The position numbers were made by a program, and so were the translations under genes. Below are positions 6,432-8,856 of a DNA stretch of 8,856 nucleotides, piece by piece (position 1 is the stretch's first letter; every line of letters begins with the position of its first letter). Source of the DNA: an uncultured bacterium (GTDB lineage Bacteria; Bacillota; Clostridia; Lachnospirales; Lachnospiraceae); NCBI GenBank assembly GCA_946543095.1, contig CAMNLO010000053.1, forward strand, positions 1-8,856. The letters are read 5' to 3'. Below the pieces are notes generated by a model. That model had not been told where the DNA came from. It ran no database searches and saw only the letters and a program-made list of their open reading frames with translations.

Positions 6432-7517
6432 TCAGCAAAGTATCTTCGCAAGCTCCTCCTCCGCCGGCCGGTATCCCATGGAGGCCGATGCCCGGAGGCA
6501 TTCCACCGCCATTTCCCGATCTCCGATGGAATCATAGATGATGCCGGAATAGAACAGGGGAAGATAGGTGTTATTGCCGGGAACGGAGCACTCCGGGATG
6601 TCCAGCGCCGCGGAAAACTCCTCCAGCGCCTGCTGCCAGAAGCCGTTGGAGGCGTGGATCCGGCCCATCAGGGTCAAAAGCTCGGCTTTGTTTTCATGGC
6701 CGGCCATATGGTGTTCCAGCGCTTTCGCCTGGGCCGCCCGTCCCGCGGAAAGGGAGAGGGTTCCCCAGCAAAACAGCAGATCCTCCACAAATTCCGCCGT
6801 GGGATCGTATTCCTTCCCCAGAGCCGATTCCAGATACTGAAGCGCTGTTTCGTTTTCCTCCATCAGGATATAGGATTTCCCGATCTGATAATCGATATAG
6901 GCATCCTTCGGATGCTTTTTCCTTTCCTGAAACAGAAGCCGGTTGTTCCGCTCTGCCTTTCTGATCCTGTCCTCCCTGCTCAGATCATAGCCCCAGTGAG
7001 TGAAGACCAGCCCTGTATCATAGGAGCTGTTTTTCTTCCCGTCCAGCCTGACCAGCTGTTCATGGATGGGATCCTCAAAATGGAAGATCCTCCTGTGGAA
7101 GATCCTTCTCACATGGGTGACATTCTCCTGGCTGTTTTCGCCTTCCCCGACCCGCTCCAGGCGCCTGCATCGTCCCAGCTCTCCCGGATGGGCATCCATC
7201 AGCTTCTGAAGCTTCCCCCTGAGCTCTCCGGGAGAAGGGTTCCCCATGGCTTCCGGTTTCAGAATCTCATCGCAGTCCAGGGAAAGGATCATATCATGGG
7301 ACGCCTTGCCGATGCAGAAATTTCTGGCCGCGGAAAAATCATCGCACCAGGGGAAGGAATAGATCTTATTGGTATATCGCTTCGCGATGGAGACTGTGGC
7401 ATCCGTGGAGCCCGTGTCTGTGAACACCAGCTCCGCGTCGAAGGGCTGCAGCGCCTCCAGGCATTGTTCCAAAAGCCGTTCTTCGTTTTTCGCGATCATG
7501 CATATGGAAAGCTTCAT
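6432..7517 (-). CDS. GT2 glycosyltransferase with carboxy-terminal TPR repeats, convergent arm
   Basis: 361 aa. The ATG (complement of 7515-7517) has AGAGGA five nt upstream on the minus strand. Catalytic domain: LSICMIAKNEE (3-13), LVFTDTGSTDAT (30-41), WCDDFSAARNFC (57-68), SLDCDE with D81/D83, and HRRIFHFEDPIHEQ (141-154). Between the DxD-like motif and the HEQ motif it carries a longer polar segment (about 87-134, including PGELRGKLQKLMDAHPGEL) that differs from the two plus-strand paralogues. TPR-like repeats occupy about 205-358: YIDYQIGKSYILMEENETALQYLESAL, a more degenerate unit near 245-270, ELLTLMGRIHASNGFWQQALEEFSAAL and FYSGIIYDSIGDREMAVECL. It is the most diverged of the three complete GT2-TPR proteins. 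It lies downstream of the CgeB gene after 69 nt and is probably cotranscribed with it. Confidence 0.9.
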   Translation of the reverse strand: MKLSICMIAKNEERLLEQCLEALQPFDAELVFTDTGSTDATVSIAKRYTNKIYSFPWCDDFSAARNFCIGKASHDMILSLDCDEILKPEAMGNPSPGELRGKLQKLMDAHPGELGRCRRLERVGEGENSQENVTHVRRIFHRRIFHFEDPIHEQLVRLDGKKNSSYDTGLVFTHWGYDLSREDRIRKAERNNRLLFQERKKHPKDAYIDYQIGKSYILMEENETALQYLESALGKEYDPTAEFVEDLLFCWGTLSLSAGRAAQAKALEHHMAGHENKAELLTLMGRIHASNGFWQQALEEFSAALDIPECSVPGNNTYLPLFYSGIIYDSIGDREMAVECLRASASMGYRPAEEELAKILC

Positions 7518-7586
7518 ATCGTTCCTCTTTTCAGGGCGCCGCCCGCCCGGGCATGCCTTCAGGCAGTTGACAGAATTCCCGCAGCT
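7518..7586 (-). other. GC-rich spacer between CgeB-family and GT2-TPR genes
   Basis: 69 nt. Read on the minus strand it holds two weak 4-bp hairpins, TGCC-TGAA-GGCA and GGGC-GGC-GCCC, then the ribosome site of the GT2 gene. There is no T-run and no promoter-like pair, so cotranscription is more likely than a new start. It lacks the longer perfect stems seen in the two plus-strand leaders. Confidence 0.4.
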
Positions 7587-8741
7587 TCAGCGCGAAAGCA
7601 GCTTCCCTAGCTGGGTGTCGAAATCAAACCTCTCCCGGACCGCCTGCTGCCCTTTCCCGGCGATCCTTTCCCGCTGTGCATCATGGGCAAGGTAAAAGGC
7701 CGCTTTCTCCAATGCTTCCTCCGGCGAAGAAAACAGCGCCAGCTCCTCTCCCTCTTTGAAATATTCCCTCAGCTCTTCCTGGTCATTGGAGAGGACAAAG
7801 CCGCCGCAGGAGAGGATGTCCAGTACCCTTAAGGGAATGCCTGTATGGATGGAGCGCAGGGTGATGTTTAAGTTCACTTTGGAATTGTAAAACACCAAAG
7901 GCATCCGGGTATGATAGTCCACCGGGGGCTTCACGTAAGGAAGAAGCTCCCCGGGAGGATTCTTTGAAGCGGTGTGGATGCGGAAATCCCTCTCTTTTCC
8001 GAACCGGTGCGCAAAGGCTGAAAGAAGCTTCCTTCTCTCCCGGATCGTGACCTCCTTTTCCAGAATGGCGGCCCTTATGATCTCCTCATCCGTCATAAAA
8101 TACTCTTCCCCGGGATAGAGCTGCTGCTCCCGCAAAAGCCTCCGGAAGCAGGAAAGCTCCTCCCCGGGCTCCTGCAGATATTCTCCCAGAGGATCCGCGT
8201 CATAGCAGAAGACCTGACGGGATACAGCCTCCTCCGCCTTCGGGATGTCCTCTTTTTTCAGCAGGCTGTAGTAATCATATTCCCCGGTATACAAAGAGCC
8301 CACAAAGGAGAGATCGCAGGCATATTCCCCTGCCTTACGGGTTTGAAAGGGAGAGACCCCAAGGGGCAGGTGGAACACTGCTGCCGCCCTCTTTGCCTGC
8401 AGCTCTCCCACCATTTCCTCATCGAAGATCCCGATCCGGTTCACGCTCTGCATGACCGGGGCGGAATACAGGGTAAAATGGGGGCAGTCATAGACCCAGG
8501 AGTAATAGGGGATCTGAACGGTCCGGGCCACCAGGGAGAGGATCGGAAAATAGTTCCAGGAGATCAGGCCTTCCGCATGGGCCCCGGTGAGCTTCCCGAT
8601 CAGGGCCATGGACAGCTCCAGATCCTTTGTGTAATGCCTGCATTCATGGGCAAAGGGAATCACCTCATGCCCCAGCCTGCGCAGGCTTTCCGCAAGCTGG
8701 GCTTCGTTATTGGCCCCCCATTGATACAGCAGCAGTTTCAT
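7587..8741 (-). CDS. CgeB-family (DUF3880-like) glycosyltransferase
   Basis: 384 aa from the ATG at complement 8739-8741. An open frame extends upstream to 8843, but its extra 34 residues (MRSTIRNMSTTKRN...) are an antiframe reading of the acidic tail of the preceding gene; MKLLLYQWGANNEAQLAESLRRLGHEV is a normal Rossmann-type start. The amino domain contains ISWNYFPILSLVA (60-72) and YYSWVYDCPHFTLYS (79-93), the hallmark of DUF3880 proteins related to CgeB. The carboxy domain has CDLSFVGSLY (142-151), VDYHTRMPLVFYNSKVNLNITL (274-295 in outline), GIPLRVLDILSCGGFVLSND (301-320) and EELREYF, the donor-binding part of GT-B 'group 1' transferases. CgeB itself acts in Bacillus spore-surface maturation; here the GT2 neighbour suggests protein glycosylation. 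No good ribosome site precedes the start, which lies ten nt after the upstream stop, so reinitiation is likely. Confidence 0.9.
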   Translation of the reverse strand: MKLLLYQWGANNEAQLAESLRRLGHEVIPFAHECRHYTKDLELSMALIGKLTGAHAEGLISWNYFPILSLVARTVQIPYYSWVYDCPHFTLYSAPVMQSVNRIGIFDEEMVGELQAKRAAAVFHLPLGVSPFQTRKAGEYACDLSFVGSLYTGEYDYYSLLKKEDIPKAEEAVSRQVFCYDADPLGEYLQEPGEELSCFRRLLREQQLYPGEEYFMTDEEIIRAAILEKEVTIRERRKLLSAFAHRFGKERDFRIHTASKNPPGELLPYVKPPVDYHTRMPLVFYNSKVNLNITLRSIHTGIPLRVLDILSCGGFVLSNDQEELREYFKEGEELALFSSPEEALEKAAFYLAHDAQRERIAGKGQQAVRERFDFDTQLGKLLSR

Positions 8742-8751
8742 GGGCTTTTTT

Positions 8752-8856
8752 CTATTGGTACTCCATGTTCTCCTGATAGCTGTCCCAGTCCTCGTAATCA
8801 AATTCCTCTTCGTAGTACTCATATTCCGGATCGTACTCCTCATAATCAGGATCGTA
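8752..8856 (-). CDS. Carboxy-terminal tail of an unknown protein, Tyr/Asp/Glu-rich (5' truncated)
   Basis: Reading inward from the right edge on the minus strand, 34 codons run to a TAG (complement of 8752-8754). The peptide starts YDPDYEEYDPEYEYY and ends DSYQENMEYQ. It has nine Tyr, six Asp and ten Glu in 34 residues, one Phe, one Trp, and no Lys, Arg or His. Two imperfect seven-residue units (YDPDYEE, YDPEYEY) are visible. Support for this frame: the composition is extreme but coherent, the stop lies ten nt before a well-supported CgeB start, and the competing frame gives an unrelated Arg/Thr-rich string. The body of the protein lies outside the window, so its function cannot be named; it may be another transferase with an acidic tail. 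It is probably the first visible gene of the minus-strand operon. Confidence 0.7.
   Translation of the reverse strand, partial: YDPDYEEYDPEYEYYEEEFDYEDWDSYQENMEYQ
8815..8856 (-). repeat. Two tandem 21-nt units encoding YDPxYEx
   Basis: Complement 8856-8836 and 8835-8815 match at 17 of 21 positions, each beginning TACGATCC and containing TATGAG. The repeat may continue beyond the right edge. It keeps the reading frame and suggests growth of the tail by slippage or unequal recombination. Confidence 0.6.

Noticed and set aside
7534..7552. GC-rich palindromes (GGGC-GGC-GCCC, GCCCGGGC) as an intrinsic terminator after the CgeB-family gene
   Set aside because: Stems are only four bp and no T-run follows on the minus strand; the next ribosome site comes immediately.
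6654..7610. Long plus-strand open frame (318 codons) opposite the minus-strand GT2-TPR gene
   Set aside because: It is an antisense shadow: the minus strand carries clear GT2 motifs and a good ribosome site, while the plus frame shows no family and no start signal.
8742..8843. Amino-terminal extension of the CgeB-family gene up to 8843
   Set aside because: It reads MRSTIRNMSTTKRN..., lacks family similarity and overlaps the coherent acidic-tail frame; the Rossmann start at 8741 is far better.
1..8856. CRISPR array, tRNA/rRNA genes, insertion sequences or attachment sites
   Set aside because: No regularly spaced direct repeats, no cloverleaf or rRNA-like stretch and no transposase or integrase motif was seen on either strand.

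Overview
The window is a dense glycosyltransferase locus. All nine recognisable protein-coding genes, including one truncated at the left edge, look like sugar transferases or their carboxy-terminal modules. A tenth gene at the right edge contributes only a strange tyrosine/acid-rich tail. Fairly GC-rich coding sequence, purine-rich AGGAGG-type ribosome sites, short gaps and the protein families together suggest a Gram-positive Clostridia genome, most likely Lachnospiraceae. This placement is inference from style and family, since no taxonomic marker gene is present.

Layout, plus strand (1-6297): the carboxy-terminal TPR part of a GT2-type transferase; a CgeB-like transferase with a low-complexity insert; a GT2-TPR transferase; two tandem GT8 transferases; and another GT2-TPR transferase. 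The first four genes are tightly packed (31-nt overlap, 7-nt gap, ATGA overlap). The last two genes each have a leader (163 and 88 nt) unusually rich in short perfect hairpins, and in the 88-nt leader the hairpin arms can re-pair around the ribosome site. Layout, minus strand (8856-6432): the end of an unknown gene with the Tyr/Asp/Glu tail, then a CgeB-family (DUF3880-like) transferase, then a GT2-TPR transferase. The two arms converge on a 134-nt gap at 6298-6431 with no clear terminator. Both arms contain the same ordered pair, CgeB-like followed by GT2-TPR.

How the genes may work together: GT2 enzymes with carboxy-terminal TPRs are known from protein- and peptide-glycosylating systems (SunS of the sublancin pathway, the flagellin transferase of Clostridioides difficile). 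CgeB is tied to the spore surface in Bacillus. No transporter, polymerase, lipid-carrier initiating transferase or signal peptide is visible, so cytoplasmic stepwise glycosylation of a protein (flagellin or another surface protein) fits better than capsule or teichoic-acid assembly. The acceptor is not in the window. The most unusual signals are the structured leaders, the Tyr/acidic tail and the low-complexity insert in the first CgeB-like protein.
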